This document shows positions 1-9,096 of a DNA stretch of 64,000 nt, piece after piece (positions within the stretch are counted from its first letter, which is position 1; every line of letters starts with the position of its first letter). Position numbers and translations under genes: made by a program. The notes beneath the pieces were generated by a model, which was not told the DNA's origin, did no database searches, and saw only the letters and a program-made list of their open reading frames with translations. The stretch is from Mycolicibacterium goodii. GTDB taxonomy: Bacteria > Actinomycetota > Actinomycetes > Mycobacteriales > Mycobacteriaceae. The stretch is taken from assembly GCF_022370755.2 (NCBI RefSeq), contig NZ_CP092364.2:4464001-4528000 (forward strand), read 5' to 3'.

Positions 1-1
1 C

Positions 2-238
2 TCCCGCCGCCGTCTGGAGGAGCTGTTTCCCGACGCGATCGAGGTGGCCACCTCCGACGCGTACGTGCTCGGGCTCAACGTCGTATCCGACGGCAAGCAT
101 GTGGTGTTGCCCGCGGCCGCCACGGGTTTCGCCGATCAGCTGCGCCGTGCCGGTTTCGAGCCGATCGGCGTCGACCTCGCCGAGCTACTCAAAGGCGGCG
201 GATCGGTCAAATGCTGCACCTTGGAGTTGCATCCATGA
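2..238 (+). CDS. Amidinohydrolase/amidinotransferase family protein, C-terminal fragment
   Basis: The 5' part lies outside the window; 78 residues are visible, in frame from base 2 to the TGA at 236-238. The segment VLGLNVVSDGKHVVLP followed by the ending GGSVKCCTLELHP is typical of dimethylarginine dimethylaminohydrolase / glycine amidinotransferase proteins. In that family a cysteine near the C-terminus (here one of the CC pair) is the catalytic nucleophile. The family cleaves or transfers guanidino groups, so an arginine-type substrate is likely. The stop overlaps the ATG of the ornithine aminotransferase gene (ATGA), indicating translational coupling. The same gene pair occurs as Rv2323c-rocD in M. 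tuberculosis, from memory. The exact substrate cannot be told from this fragment. Confidence 0.8.
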   Translation, partial: SRRRLEELFPDAIEVATSDAYVLGLNVVSDGKHVVLPAAATGFADQLRRAGFEPIGVDLAELLKGGGSVKCCTLELHP

Positions 239-1515
239 CCATTCTGGACAATGTGAACCCAGGCTTCGGACCCAGCGGCACCCGGGAGGCCACCGGGGTC
301 ACCGCCCCGTCCACCGCTGAGGCCATCGCCCTCGACGCTCGCTATGTCGCGCACAACTACTCGCCGCTGCCGGTGGTCTCGGCAGGCGCCGAGGGCGTCT
401 GGATCACCGATGTCACCGGTCGCCGCTACCTGGACTGCCTGGCCGCCTATTCCGCGGTGAACTTCGGGCACCGGCACCCCGAGATCATCGCGACCGCGCA
501 TGCCCAGCTGGATCGGTTGACCTTGGTGAGCCGCGCCTTCCACTCCGATCAGCTCGGACCCTTCGCGCAGGCCCTCGCCACGCTGTGCGACAAGGACATG
601 GTGCTGCCGATGAACAGTGGCGCCGAGGCCGTCGAGAGCGGTATCAAGGTGGCCCGCAAGTGGGGCACCGATGTCAAGGGCGTCATTGCCGACGAGTCCA
701 ACATCGTGGTGGCGCGCAACAACTTCCACGGCCGCACGACCACGATCATCAGCTTCTCCGACGACGAGACGGCACGCCGTGGGTTCGGCCCGTACACACC
801 GGGGTTCCGGGCGGTGCCGTTCGGCGACGCCGCAGCGGTGGCCGAGGCGATCGACGACAACACGGTCGCGGTGCTCCTCGAACCGATCCAGGGCGAGGCG
901 GGCATCATCGTGCCCCCGCCGGATTTCCTGCCCCGCGTCCGCGAGATCTGCACGCAACGCAACGTCCTGATGATCGCCGACGAGATCCAGTCCGGCCTGG
1001 CGCGCACTGGGCGCACCTTCGCGTGCGAGCACTGGGGCGTGGTTCCCGACGTGTATCTGCTGGGCAAGGCGCTCGGCGGCGGTGTGGTTCCCCTGTCGGC
1101 CGTGGTCGCCGACCGTGATGTGCTCGGTGTGCTGCATCCCGGTGAGCACGGGTCGACGTTCGGCGGAAACCCGCTGGCCACGGCGATCGGGAGCACCGTG
1201 GTGGGCATGCTCAAGCGCGGCGAGTTCCAGCAGCGATCAGCCGAACTCGGTGCGCATCTGCACGCGCGCTTACAGGATCTGATCGGTGACGGGGTACTCG
1301 CGGTGCGTGGTCGGGGCCTGTGGGCCGGCGTGGACATCGACCCCTCACTCGGCACCGGCAAGGAACTCACTGTGGCGTTGGCAGAGCGCGGTGTCCTGGT
1401 CAAAGACACCCACGGGTCGACGTTGCGGTTCGCTCCTCCCCTGGTCATCAGAAAAGAAGAGATCGATTGGGCGGTTGACCGATTCACCGACACCTTGGCG
1501 GAGGTGCGCCGATAA
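235..1515 (+). CDS. rocD: Ornithine aminotransferase
   Basis: PLP-dependent class III aminotransferase of 426 aa that converts ornithine plus 2-oxoglutarate to glutamate semialdehyde plus glutamate (cytosolic arginine/ornithine breakdown). The start at 235 gives an ATGA overlap with the upstream gene; an in-frame ATG at 211 would overlap that gene further and has less support. Visible motifs are MNSGAEAVE (cofactor phosphate region), IADEIQSGLARTG with the PLP-binding Asp near residue 249, and LLGKALGGG with the Schiff-base Lys near residue 278. The length is normal for the family. The frame is intact here, whereas M. tuberculosis H37Rv is annotated with a split rocD1/rocD2. The gene sits between an amidinohydrolase and an amino-acid permease, which supports the ornithine assignment over other class III aminotransferases. 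Confidence 0.93.
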   Translation: MTILDNVNPGFGPSGTREATGVTAPSTAEAIALDARYVAHNYSPLPVVSAGAEGVWITDVTGRRYLDCLAAYSAVNFGHRHPEIIATAHAQLDRLTLVSRAFHSDQLGPFAQALATLCDKDMVLPMNSGAEAVESGIKVARKWGTDVKGVIADESNIVVARNNFHGRTTTIISFSDDETARRGFGPYTPGFRAVPFGDAAAVAEAIDDNTVAVLLEPIQGEAGIIVPPPDFLPRVREICTQRNVLMIADEIQSGLARTGRTFACEHWGVVPDVYLLGKALGGGVVPLSAVVADRDVLGVLHPGEHGSTFGGNPLATAIGSTVVGMLKRGEFQQRSAELGAHLHARLQDLIGDGVLAVRGRGLWAGVDIDPSLGTGKELTVALAERGVLVKDTHGSTLRFAPPLVIRKEEIDWAVDRFTDTLAEVRR

Positions 1516-1542
1516 TCGCTTGATCGGCACCTAGGAGGCACC

Positions 1543-3051
1543 ATGCCAGCCCCAGCGAACAGCATGGCCGGTCAGTTGTTGCGACGCCGTCCCGTTCTCG
1601 GCGCCCCGGTCGCCCACGGCGCGTCCGATCACCTGAAGCGAAGTATCGGCACCTTCCAGCTGACGCTGTTCGGTGTCGGCGCGACCGTCGGCACCGGCAT
1701 CTTCCTGGTGCTGCAGCAGGCCGTTCCAGAGGCCGGGCCCGCGGTGCTCGTGTCGTTCGTCCTCGCCGGTGTCGCGGCCGGTCTGTCGGCGTTGTGTTAC
1801 GCCGAGATGGCCTCGGCCGTACCCGTGTCTGGCTCGACGTACTCCTACGCCTACACCACGATGGGCGAGTTCGTGGCCATGGGCGTGGCGGCCTGCCTGC
1901 TGCTGGAGTACGGCGTCTCGATGTCGGCGACCTCGATCGGCTGGGGCGGCTATCTCAACCAGCTGCTCGACGACCTGTTCGGCTTCCGCATCCCGCAGGC
2001 GTTGACCTCAGCGCCGTGGGGTGAGAACCCCGGCATCATGAATTTGCCTGCCACGCTGTTGATCGTGATGTGCGGGCTGCTGCTGATGCGCGGTGCGAGC
2101 GAATCCGCACTGGTCAACACGATCATGGTGATCGTCAAGCTGGCGGTGCTCGGCCTGTTCGTCGCCGTGGCGTTGACGGCGTTCACCACCGATCACTTCG
2201 CCGGGTTCTGGGACAAGGGCTTCGACGGCATCAAGTGGGCTGCCAGCACGATCTTCTTCACGTTCATCGGTCTCGACGCCGTCTCCACCGCCGGGGACGA
2301 GGTCAGGGACCCACAGAAGACCATGCCCCGGGCGATCATCGGCGCGTTGCTCGTCGTCACCAGCGTCTACATTCTCGTCGCGTTCGCGGGACTCGGCACG
2401 CAGTCGGCCGAGGAGTTCGGGTCCGAGGAACAGGCCGAGGCCGGACTGGCGGTGATCCTCACCAACATCCTGCACGGCCAGACCTGGGCCAGCACGGTCC
2501 TGTCGTTCGGTGCGGTGATCTCGATCTTCTCGGTGACCCTCGTGGTGATGTACGGGCAGACGCGGATCCTGTTCGCGATGGGGCGCGACGGGCTGCTGCC
2601 GCCGATGTTCGCAAAGGTGAACCCGCACACCATGACTCCGATCAACAACACGATCGTGGTGGCGCTGGTGACCGGCACGCTGGCCGGGTTCGTGCCGCTG
2701 GACTATTTGTGGGATCTGGTGTCGATCGGCACCCTGGTCGCGTTCATCGTGGTGTCGACGGGTGTGGTCCTGCTGCGAATCCGCGAACCGGACCTACCGC
2801 GCTCGTTCAAGGTGCCGGGTTATCCCGTGACGCCGATCCTGTCGATCATCGCGTGCGTGATCGTGCTCTCGGGCCTCCCCAAGGTGACCTGGTTGTGGTT
2901 CGGCGTGTGGGTCGGTGCGGTGTTGGTGTTCTACCTGTTGTGGGGGCGACGCCACAGTGCGCTCAACGACGGCGGTGACGGGTACATCCCGGGTGCGGCG
3001 GCCGGTGAGGACGATGTCATGACGACGCGCCCGCCGGAGACGCGCGCATGA
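1543..3051 (+). CDS. rocE: Amino-acid permease, APC superfamily (arginine/ornithine type)
   Basis: Inner-membrane transporter of 502 aa with about 12 hydrophobic segments. The N-terminal stretch GVGATVGTGIFLVLQQAVP matches the first helix of cationic amino-acid transporters, whose GxGIF motif contacts the substrate. A second conserved block, FFTFIGLDAVSTAGDEVRDP, is typical of the CAT/YfnA-like branch. A good ribosome-binding site (TAGGAGGC) precedes the ATG at 1543, which lies 27 bases after rocD. Position in the rocD operon suggests import or exchange of arginine or ornithine; specificity is inferred from context. The C-terminal tail after the last helix is hydrophilic. The stop overlaps an ATG at 3048. 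Confidence 0.9.
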   Translation: MPAPANSMAGQLLRRRPVLGAPVAHGASDHLKRSIGTFQLTLFGVGATVGTGIFLVLQQAVPEAGPAVLVSFVLAGVAAGLSALCYAEMASAVPVSGSTYSYAYTTMGEFVAMGVAACLLLEYGVSMSATSIGWGGYLNQLLDDLFGFRIPQALTSAPWGENPGIMNLPATLLIVMCGLLLMRGASESALVNTIMVIVKLAVLGLFVAVALTAFTTDHFAGFWDKGFDGIKWAASTIFFTFIGLDAVSTAGDEVRDPQKTMPRAIIGALLVVTSVYILVAFAGLGTQSAEEFGSEEQAEAGLAVILTNILHGQTWASTVLSFGAVISIFSVTLVVMYGQTRILFAMGRDGLLPPMFAKVNPHTMTPINNTIVVALVTGTLAGFVPLDYLWDLVSIGTLVAFIVVSTGVVLLRIREPDLPRSFKVPGYPVTPILSIIACVIVLSGLPKVTWLWFGVWVGAVLVFYLLWGRRHSALNDGGDGYIPGAAAGEDDVMTTRPPETRA

Positions 3052-3086
3052 CGGTCAAGCGAGTAGCGAAGGCGGATCGCGCATGA
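3048..3086 (+). other. Twelve-codon linker ORF in a MIRU-like insert
   Basis: An ATG at 3048 overlaps the rocE stop (ATGA). It opens a 12-codon frame, MTVKRVAKADRA, whose TGA at 3084-3086 overlaps the ATG of the next gene at 3083. The 14-base sequence CGCGCATGACGGTC occurs at 3043-3056 and again at 3078-3091, so the insert is flanked by a duplication of the coupling site. This is the arrangement described for mycobacterial interspersed repetitive units, which sit in DTGA coupling sites and carry a small ORF joining the two neighbours. A functional peptide is unlikely; the frame probably relays ribosomes from rocE to the stress-protein gene. Confidence 0.45.
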
Positions 3087-3964
3087 CGGTCGTGGTGGGT
3101 TATCTGACGGGCAAGGCGGGCGCGTCACCGTTGCACCTCGCGGTCGGGGCCGCGCGCACGCTGCAGACGTCGCTGGCGGTGGCGACCGTCGTACCGCGAC
3201 CGTGGATGACACCGTCACCGGCCCGCATCGATGCCGAATATGCCCAGTACGCGGCGCAATTGGCGTCGACGTCGGCCGAGCAGGCGCGTCGGATCATCGC
3301 CGAACTCGACAGCGAACTGGAGGTGACCTTCCACAAGTTTGCGCACCGGTCGGTGTCGGACGGCCTGCTCGAGGCGGTCGAATCGCTCGACGCCGAGGCG
3401 TTGGTCCTCGGTTCCGCCGCGGACGGACAGCTGGGTCAGGTGGTGGTCGGTTCGACGGCCGACCGCTTGTTGCACTCGTGTCCGGTGCCGCTTGCGGTCA
3501 GCCCGCGTGGCTACCGTCGTCCGAGAATCGGCGGGTTGTCCCGGATCACGTGTGCATACCCGGGTACGCGGGACGCCGTCGACGTCGTCGAGCGCATCGC
3601 GGTGCTCACCCGGTCATTGGGTGTCGCGATGCGCGTCGTGACGTTCGCGGTGCGTGGGCGCACGATGTATCCGCCCCTGGTCGGGCTGAGCGAGGAAGAT
3701 CTCGTGCTGCAGGAGTGGATCGAGCAGGCACGGGACTCGTTGCGTCAGTTGAAGATCGACGGTGTCATCGGCGACGACGTGGATGTCGTCGTTGCCAGCG
3801 GCGGCGCATGGGATGATGCGCTGGACTCGATCGAGTGGATCGAAGGCGAGGTTCTCGCCATCGGCACGTCCCCGGCCAGCGCCGTCAGGCGGGTGTTCCT
3901 GGGCGAGCGCGGCTCGAAGATCCTGCGCTACAGCCCGGTTCCGGTGCTCGTGCTACCGGGTTGA
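3083..3964 (+). CDS. Universal stress protein, two tandem Usp domains
   Basis: Cytosolic protein of 293 aa made of two Usp folds, roughly residues 1-140 and 150-293. Domain 1 has the nucleotide-binding pattern around LGSAADGQLGQVVVGST. Domain 2 has the related AIGTSPASAVRRVFLGERG. Each is followed by the usual SPVPVLVLP-like last strand (CPVPLAV, SPVPVLVLP). Tandem Usp proteins in mycobacteria usually bind ATP and respond to hypoxia or starvation. Rv2319c holds the same place after rocE in M. tuberculosis, so co-transcription with arginine catabolism appears conserved. The regulatory target is unknown. The start ATG at 3083 overlaps the stop of the 12-codon linker frame. Confidence 0.85.
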   Translation: MTVVVGYLTGKAGASPLHLAVGAARTLQTSLAVATVVPRPWMTPSPARIDAEYAQYAAQLASTSAEQARRIIAELDSELEVTFHKFAHRSVSDGLLEAVESLDAEALVLGSAADGQLGQVVVGSTADRLLHSCPVPLAVSPRGYRRPRIGGLSRITCAYPGTRDAVDVVERIAVLTRSLGVAMRVVTFAVRGRTMYPPLVGLSEEDLVLQEWIEQARDSLRQLKIDGVIGDDVDVVVASGGAWDDALDSIEWIEGEVLAIGTSPASAVRRVFLGERGSKILRYSPVPVLVLPG

Positions 3965-3968
3965 TCCC

Positions 3969-4028
3969 GCGAGCAGACGTGAAAGCACCCGAAATCACGG
4001 GAAATCGGGTGTTTCTGCGTCTGCTCGC
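3969..4028. repeat. Dispersed intergenic palindrome, family A, copy 1 (terminator-like)
   Basis: Outer arms GCGAGCAGACG (3969-3979) and CGTCTGCTCGC (4018-4028), with a second inner stem CACCCGA/TCGGGTG, form a long imperfect hairpin. It lies between two convergent genes. The same outer arms recur at 26366-26424 and 41136-41195 in this window. A bidirectional transcription terminator is the simplest role. Confidence 0.75.
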
Positions 4029-4054
4029 GCAGGAAAGTCACGCCAGGTGTGAGG

Positions 4055-4936
<882 letters not shown>

Positions 4937-4948
4937 CTACAACCAAAG

Positions 4949-4962
4949 TAGAACGTGTTCTA
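4949..4962. promoter_or_regulatory. KstR-type operator upstream of the SDR gene
   Basis: TAGAACGTGTTCTA is a perfect 14-base inverted repeat. It fits the published KstR consensus TNNAACNNGTTNNA at every fixed position. It starts 43 bases upstream of the SDR start and covers the expected -35 region of a candidate promoter whose -10 is TAGCCT, so binding should repress. KstR represses cholesterol and lipid catabolic genes in mycobacteria and is released by steroid-CoA intermediates. Binding here is inferred from sequence only. Confidence 0.75.
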
Positions 4963-4966
4963 GCCC

Positions 4967-6214
4967 CTACCAGTCGAGCGGGTCGCGGATGATGGGGCAG
5001 GTCATGCAATGCCCACCACCGCGTCCACGCCCCAGTTCGGCGCCGACGATGGTGATCACCTCGATGCCGGCCTTGCGCAGCAGTGAGTTGGTATGGGTGT
5101 TGCGGTCGTAGGCGAAAACCACACCCGGTTCGACGGCGACGAGATTGTTGCCGCTGTCCCACTGTTGCCGCTCGGAGTCGTACCGGGTGCCGCCGGTCTC
5201 GACGACCCGCAGTTCGGCCAGGCCCAGCGCGTCGGCCACGACCTCCACGAACGGCTTGTTGGCCTCCTCGACCTCGACACCGGGATCGTCGTCCTTCGGA
5301 TGCAGCACGAACGTCTGGATCGAGTCGACGATCTCGGGGTAGATCGTCACGACGTCCCGATCGGCGAAGGTGAACACGGTGTCGAGGTGCATGGCCGAGC
5401 GCAACTTCGGCATGCCAGCGACGATGACCTTCTCGGCGGCGTTCGCGTTGAACAACTCCGCGGCGACCTGCGTGATCGCCTGCCGTGACGACCGCTCGCT
5501 CATGCCGATCAGCACGACGCCGTTGCCCGGCACCAGCACGTCGCCACCCTCGATGGTCGCGAGCCCCCAGGTCTCCTCGGGATCGCCCCACCACACCGTC
5601 GACCCGACATAGTCGGGGTGGAACTGGTAGATCGCTTTCATCAGCAGCGTTTCGTCATGCCGAGCCGGCCAGAACAGTGGGTTCAGCGTGAGCCCGCCGT
5701 AGATCCAGCACGTGGTGTCGCGCGTGTAGAGCGTGTTGGGCAGAGGCGGCATCAAATACTCGGTGACCCCGGTGGCCTCGCGGGCCAAAGCGCGGTACCC
5801 GGACTTCATCTCGGCAGGCAGATCGCTGATCGACATCCCGCCGATCAGCAGTTGGGCGAGCCTGCGCGACGTCAGCGAATCGAGAAAACCACGCGTGTCC
5901 TCGACCAGTCCCAGTCCCACCTCGTTGGGGACGATCTTGCGGTCCAACAACCAGTCCCTGGCTTCGGGGATGTCCATGGTCTCGCTGAGCAGGTCGTGCA
6001 GTTCGACGACCTCGACATCACGCTCACGCATCTTGTCCATGAAGTCGAAATGGTCACGACGTGCGTTCTGCACCCACAGGACGTCGTCGAACAACAGCTC
6101 GTCGCAGTTGGTCGGCGTCAGTCGTTCGTGGGCCAGACCGGGCGAACACACCAGCACCTTGCGCAGTTTGCCGACCTCGGAATGCACGCCGTACGCGTCT
6201 GATGGGTTGCTCAT
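4967..6214 (-). CDS. arcA: Arginine deiminase
   Basis: Cytosolic enzyme of 415 aa, the usual family length, converting L-arginine to citrulline and ammonia. Guanidino-modifying enzyme motifs are visible: YTRDTT, the HxD-type block MHLDTVFTF, and the C-terminal [11 protein letters not shown] carrying the nucleophilic Cys. The frame stays open far upstream; ATG 6214 is chosen because AAAGGACC lies 4-11 bases before it and the protein then begins with the conserved start [17 protein letters not shown]. An upstream in-frame ATG five codons earlier is possible. It follows the antiporter gene by 26 bases. No carbamate kinase or catabolic ornithine transcarbamylase is in this window, so the pathway is incomplete here. 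Confidence 0.93.
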   Translation of the reverse strand: MSNPSDAYGVHSEVGKLRKVLVCSPGLAHERLTPTNCDELLFDDVLWVQNARRDHFDFMDKMRERDVEVVELHDLLSETMDIPEARDWLLDRKIVPNEVGLGLVEDTRGFLDSLTSRRLAQLLIGGMSISDLPAEMKSGYRALAREATGVTEYLMPPLPNTLYTRDTTCWIYGGLTLNPLFWPARHDETLLMKAIYQFHPDYVGSTVWWGDPEETWGLATIEGGDVLVPGNGVVLIGMSERSSRQAITQVAAELFNANAAEKVIVAGMPKLRSAMHLDTVFTFADRDVVTIYPEIVDSIQTFVLHPKDDDPGVEVEEANKPFVEVVADALGLAELRVVETGGTRYDSERQQWDSGNNLVAVEPGVVFAYDRNTHTNSLLRKAGIEVITIVGAELGRGRGGGHCMTCPIIRDPLDW

Positions 6215-6229
6215 GAAAGGTCCTTTCAT
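6213..6229. promoter_or_regulatory. Palindrome covering the arcA ribosome-binding site and start
   Basis: ATGAAAGGTCCTTTCAT is a 17-base palindrome with one central base. On the minus strand it holds AAAGGA and the arcA ATG, so the site could be a protein operator or form a small hairpin exposing AGGA in its loop. It could also be chance. No second copy was noticed. Confidence 0.3.
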
Positions 6230-6240
6230 CTTGTGGGAGT

Positions 6241-7686
6241 TCACAGTTGGATACCGCCGGAGATCAGCCCGTAGAGTCCACCGATCGCACCGATGACGAT
6301 GAGGCCGAACAGGACCGCCTCCGCCCGCGTGAACACGCGGAGGTTGCGCTCGCGACGCGCCAGCCAGTACAGGATCGCGCCGCCCGCGTACAGGATGCAG
6401 CTCAACAGGAGGTGATCCCATCCCGCGGCGTACAGCAGAAACAGCGTGTAGAAGGTCGCGACCGCGGCGACGGCCATGTCCGGCAGCCTCGAACGATCGC
6501 CGCCGTAGGTTTCCCGCGTGACGGTGAGTTTGAGTGCGTAGCCGGCCGCGAGCAGATACGGGACCAGTGCGAGCGCAGCCGTGAGGTCCAGCATGAAATT
6601 CAGCGCGTCGGAGGCGAACAGCAGCAGGATCAGCAGCAGCTGCACGAGCCCGCCTGCCATGATCAGTGCAGGCACCGGCGCACCGTTGGCGTTCTCCCGG
6701 GTCAAGAACCGAGGCATGTCCTCGGATTTGGCGGGGATGAACAACATCTCGGCCGCCATCAACGTCCATGCCAGATAGGCACCGAGGACCGACAGGATGA
6801 CGCCCAGCCGGATGAACACCGAACCCCATTCGCCCACAATGGATTCCAACACAGAAGCCATCGAGGGTTGCGGCACACCGGCCAGCTGGTGTTGCGGCAG
6901 CACCCCGTAGGACACCAACGTCACCAGCATGAACACCGACAGCACCGACAGGAACCCGATCACCGTGGCGCGCCCGACGTCCTCACGTTTGCGGGCGAAC
7001 CGGGAGTAGACGCTGGCGCCTTCTATGCCAAGGAAGACGAACACCGTGATCAGCATGGTGCCCTTGGCCTGTTCGAACAGCGAGGCCCACGAGTAATTTC
7101 CGTCGCCGCCCCAGAAGTTGCCGGTGAACACGTCGGCCTTGAAGGCGATGATCGCGATCACGATGAACACCAGGATCGGGACCACCTTGGCCCACGTGAC
7201 AATCCGGTTGATCACCGCGGCCTGTTTGACGCCCCGCAGGATCAGGTAGAAGAACAACCACACACCGATCGAGGAGCAGATGACCGCGAGCAAGGTGTCA
7301 CCGGCGCCCAGCGCCGGGAACAGCGCGCTGGTGGTCGCCATGATCAACACCCAGTACGACGTGTTGCCCGCGCACGCCGACGCCCAGAATCCGAATGCCG
7401 AATTGAAGCCCACGTAGTCGCCGAAACCCGCCTTCGCATATGCGAACAGGCCGGCGTCCAATTCGGGTTTCCGCATGGCCAGACGTTGAAACACGAACGC
7501 CAACATCAACATGCCCGCGCCGGCGATCGCCCACGCGATCAGCGCGCCCGCGACCCCGGACTCGGTGCCGAACCTGCCCGGCAGCAGGAACACACCGGAC
7601 CCGATCATCGAGCCGACGACCATTGCGGTCAGGGTCGGCAAGCTGACCTTGTCGTCTTTGACTTGTGGCTCTGTGGTGGTCATCAT
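6241..7686 (-). CDS. arcD: Amino-acid antiporter, APA family (arginine/ornithine type)
   Basis: Membrane protein of 481 aa with about 12 to 13 hydrophobic helices. The first helix contains [16 protein letters not shown], the basic amino-acid/polyamine antiporter signature. [21 protein letters not shown] matches the conserved central segment of ArcD-type exchangers. A start at ATG 7686 has GAGGGG just upstream; a second ATG follows directly. Adjacent to arcA, it most likely swaps extracellular arginine for intracellular ornithine or citrulline. Its start codon overlaps the TGA of the broken upstream frame (ATGA). Specificity is a contextual inference; lysine or agmatine exchange cannot be excluded. 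Confidence 0.85.
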   Translation of the reverse strand: MMTTTEPQVKDDKVSLPTLTAMVVGSMIGSGVFLLPGRFGTESGVAGALIAWAIAGAGMLMLAFVFQRLAMRKPELDAGLFAYAKAGFGDYVGFNSAFGFWASACAGNTSYWVLIMATTSALFPALGAGDTLLAVICSSIGVWLFFYLILRGVKQAAVINRIVTWAKVVPILVFIVIAIIAFKADVFTGNFWGGDGNYSWASLFEQAKGTMLITVFVFLGIEGASVYSRFARKREDVGRATVIGFLSVLSVFMLVTLVSYGVLPQHQLAGVPQPSMASVLESIVGEWGSVFIRLGVILSVLGAYLAWTLMAAEMLFIPAKSEDMPRFLTRENANGAPVPALIMAGGLVQLLLILLLFASDALNFMLDLTAALALVPYLLAAGYALKLTVTRETYGGDRSRLPDMAVAAVATFYTLFLLYAAGWDHLLLSCILYAGGAILYWLARRERNLRVFTRAEAVLFGLIVIGAIGGLYGLISGGIQL

Positions 7687-8139
7687 GCCCCCTCGGATTC
7701 TGTGATCGGTTCCGTACGAGTGACTTTGAACCCGGTGAAGCCGGCCACCGCACCGCAAATCACCGCTGTGGCAACGTAAAAGTACCCCGGCGACAACACC
7801 GCCAGGCCGTAGTAAACCAACGACGGGATCGTTCCGGACAGGTTCCACGTCCCGATGAGTGCACCTACAGCAAGCAAGATGAAACAACGCACTGGTGATC
7901 GACGCCAAGGCGCCCTGACCTGCGTCCTGCACCGCGCTCCAGGGGTGTCCGTTCTTCAACGCGATCAGTGCGGTGACGGCACACGCCAGGATCAACGCGA
8001 CCTGGACCGGGCCGTCGAGCGCCTTGAGCCCGAAAAGCGCGACGGCGCTGCCGATCAGAACAGTGAGCGCGATGAGCGGGACCACAGCGTCGGACATCGA
8101 GGGTATCCGGCCCTCGTGTGCGGCCACCGGCCCAGACAT
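7683..8139 (-). pseudogene. Remnant of an NhaC-type Na+/H+ antiporter, frameshifted and truncated
   Basis: Two frames on the minus strand join into one recognisable N-terminal part of an NhaC-family antiporter. The first frame (8139 or 8097 down to about 7885) encodes VPLIALTVLIGSAVALFG through to ASITSALF. The second (about 7890 to 7683) continues with ILLAVGALIGTWNLSGTIP. Removing one T from the TTT run (AAA at 7882-7884 on the plus strand) restores a continuous reading. The similarity stops after VAGFTG, where complete proteins continue with several hundred residues, so the gene has also lost its C-terminal two-thirds. The last 15 residues look unrelated. Its stop overlaps the arcD start, so it may persist only as a translated leader. 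Confidence 0.7.
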
Positions 8140-8204
8140 CGCTTCAGAATTCCTGTGCGGAACTCGATCTCACGAATGGGGACGTTACCACCGTGGGGCG
8201 ATAT

Positions 8205-9065
8205 TTACAGTTCGGCAATTATATGTTGGCGCTTGGCCGTGTACTCGGCCTCGCTGATTGCGCCCGTGGCACGCAGCGTTTCGAGTTCCTGCAGACGCTG
8301 TGCAGTCGACGCCGACGGTGCGGTGTAGGGCGGCGGGGCCACCGCCGCGGTCGCCGTCTGCGGCTGACCGGCGGGGTGGGGCATGCTCTGCGGGGTGTTG
8401 CGTTGAGCGGCCACGCGCCTGACCACGTTCTGCACCTGTTCGCGGGCAACCGGATTGGCACGCAGATCGATCATGTTGTTCATCCCGATGTTGTGCGCCT
8501 TGAGGATCTGCAGGATCTCCAGCAGCGGTTCGGCCTGCCCGGTCAGGTCGTAGGTGGTGTTGTCCTCGGCGATCGTGAAGGTGGCAGGCATCAGGCCGCT
8601 CACCAGACTGCTTCTGTCCCAGTCGATCCGATACTCGTGCGTGGTCGGATCGACGAGTGCGACGAGCTTGCGGCCGGTGATCATCGGCAGCCGGGCCACC
8701 GACGCGAGGACGCGGTCCTGGCTCGCGAACGGGGTGAGGCCCGGCCCCGAGATCTGCAGGTCCAGCTTCACCAGCGGCTGCTCGTTGATACGGGTGTTGG
8801 TCTCATGGATCCCGACGACCTGCGCGAGCGCGAGCACCCCGGTCTGCTCGAGGGCCTGGTGCTTGGCCGCCGATCGTGTACCCATGGCCGTGATGCCCAG
8901 GGCGATCAACACATCGAGGGCCGTGATGAGCAGACCGATCCAGAACATCCACTTCATCATCGGGTTGCCCCCGCTGCCGAAGTAGATCACCAGGAAGATC
9001 GGCCCGACGATGCCGCAGAGCAGTACGAAGGCCTGGATCCGAACGTAACGCCACAGGGTCGACAT
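8205..9065 (-). CDS. Membrane protein with C-terminal SHOCT domain
   Basis: 286 aa. Two hydrophobic helices near the N-terminus (about residues 12-30 and 39-62) anchor the protein. Residues 70-230 form a soluble part of unknown fold. A Pro/Ala/Gln-rich linker follows, and the last 30 residues, RLQELETLRATGAISEAEY onward, are a SHOCT motif. SHOCT is a short C-terminal oligomerisation-type module found on many unrelated bacterial proteins. No catalytic motif is visible. Actinobacterial relatives are uncharacterised. It begins with ATG and ends shortly before the pseudogene region; neighbours give no clear functional hint. Confidence 0.8.
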   Translation of the reverse strand: MSTLWRYVRIQAFVLLCGIVGPIFLVIYFGSGGNPMMKWMFWIGLLITALDVLIALGITAMGTRSAAKHQALEQTGVLALAQVVGIHETNTRINEQPLVKLDLQISGPGLTPFASQDRVLASVARLPMITGRKLVALVDPTTHEYRIDWDRSSLVSGLMPATFTIAEDNTTYDLTGQAEPLLEILQILKAHNIGMNNMIDLRANPVAREQVQNVVRRVAAQRNTPQSMPHPAGQPQTATAAVAPPPYTAPSASTAQRLQELETLRATGAISEAEYTAKRQHIIAEL

Positions 9066-9096
9066 CGTCTGCTCCTCTCGGCCTGGGCGAGATAGA

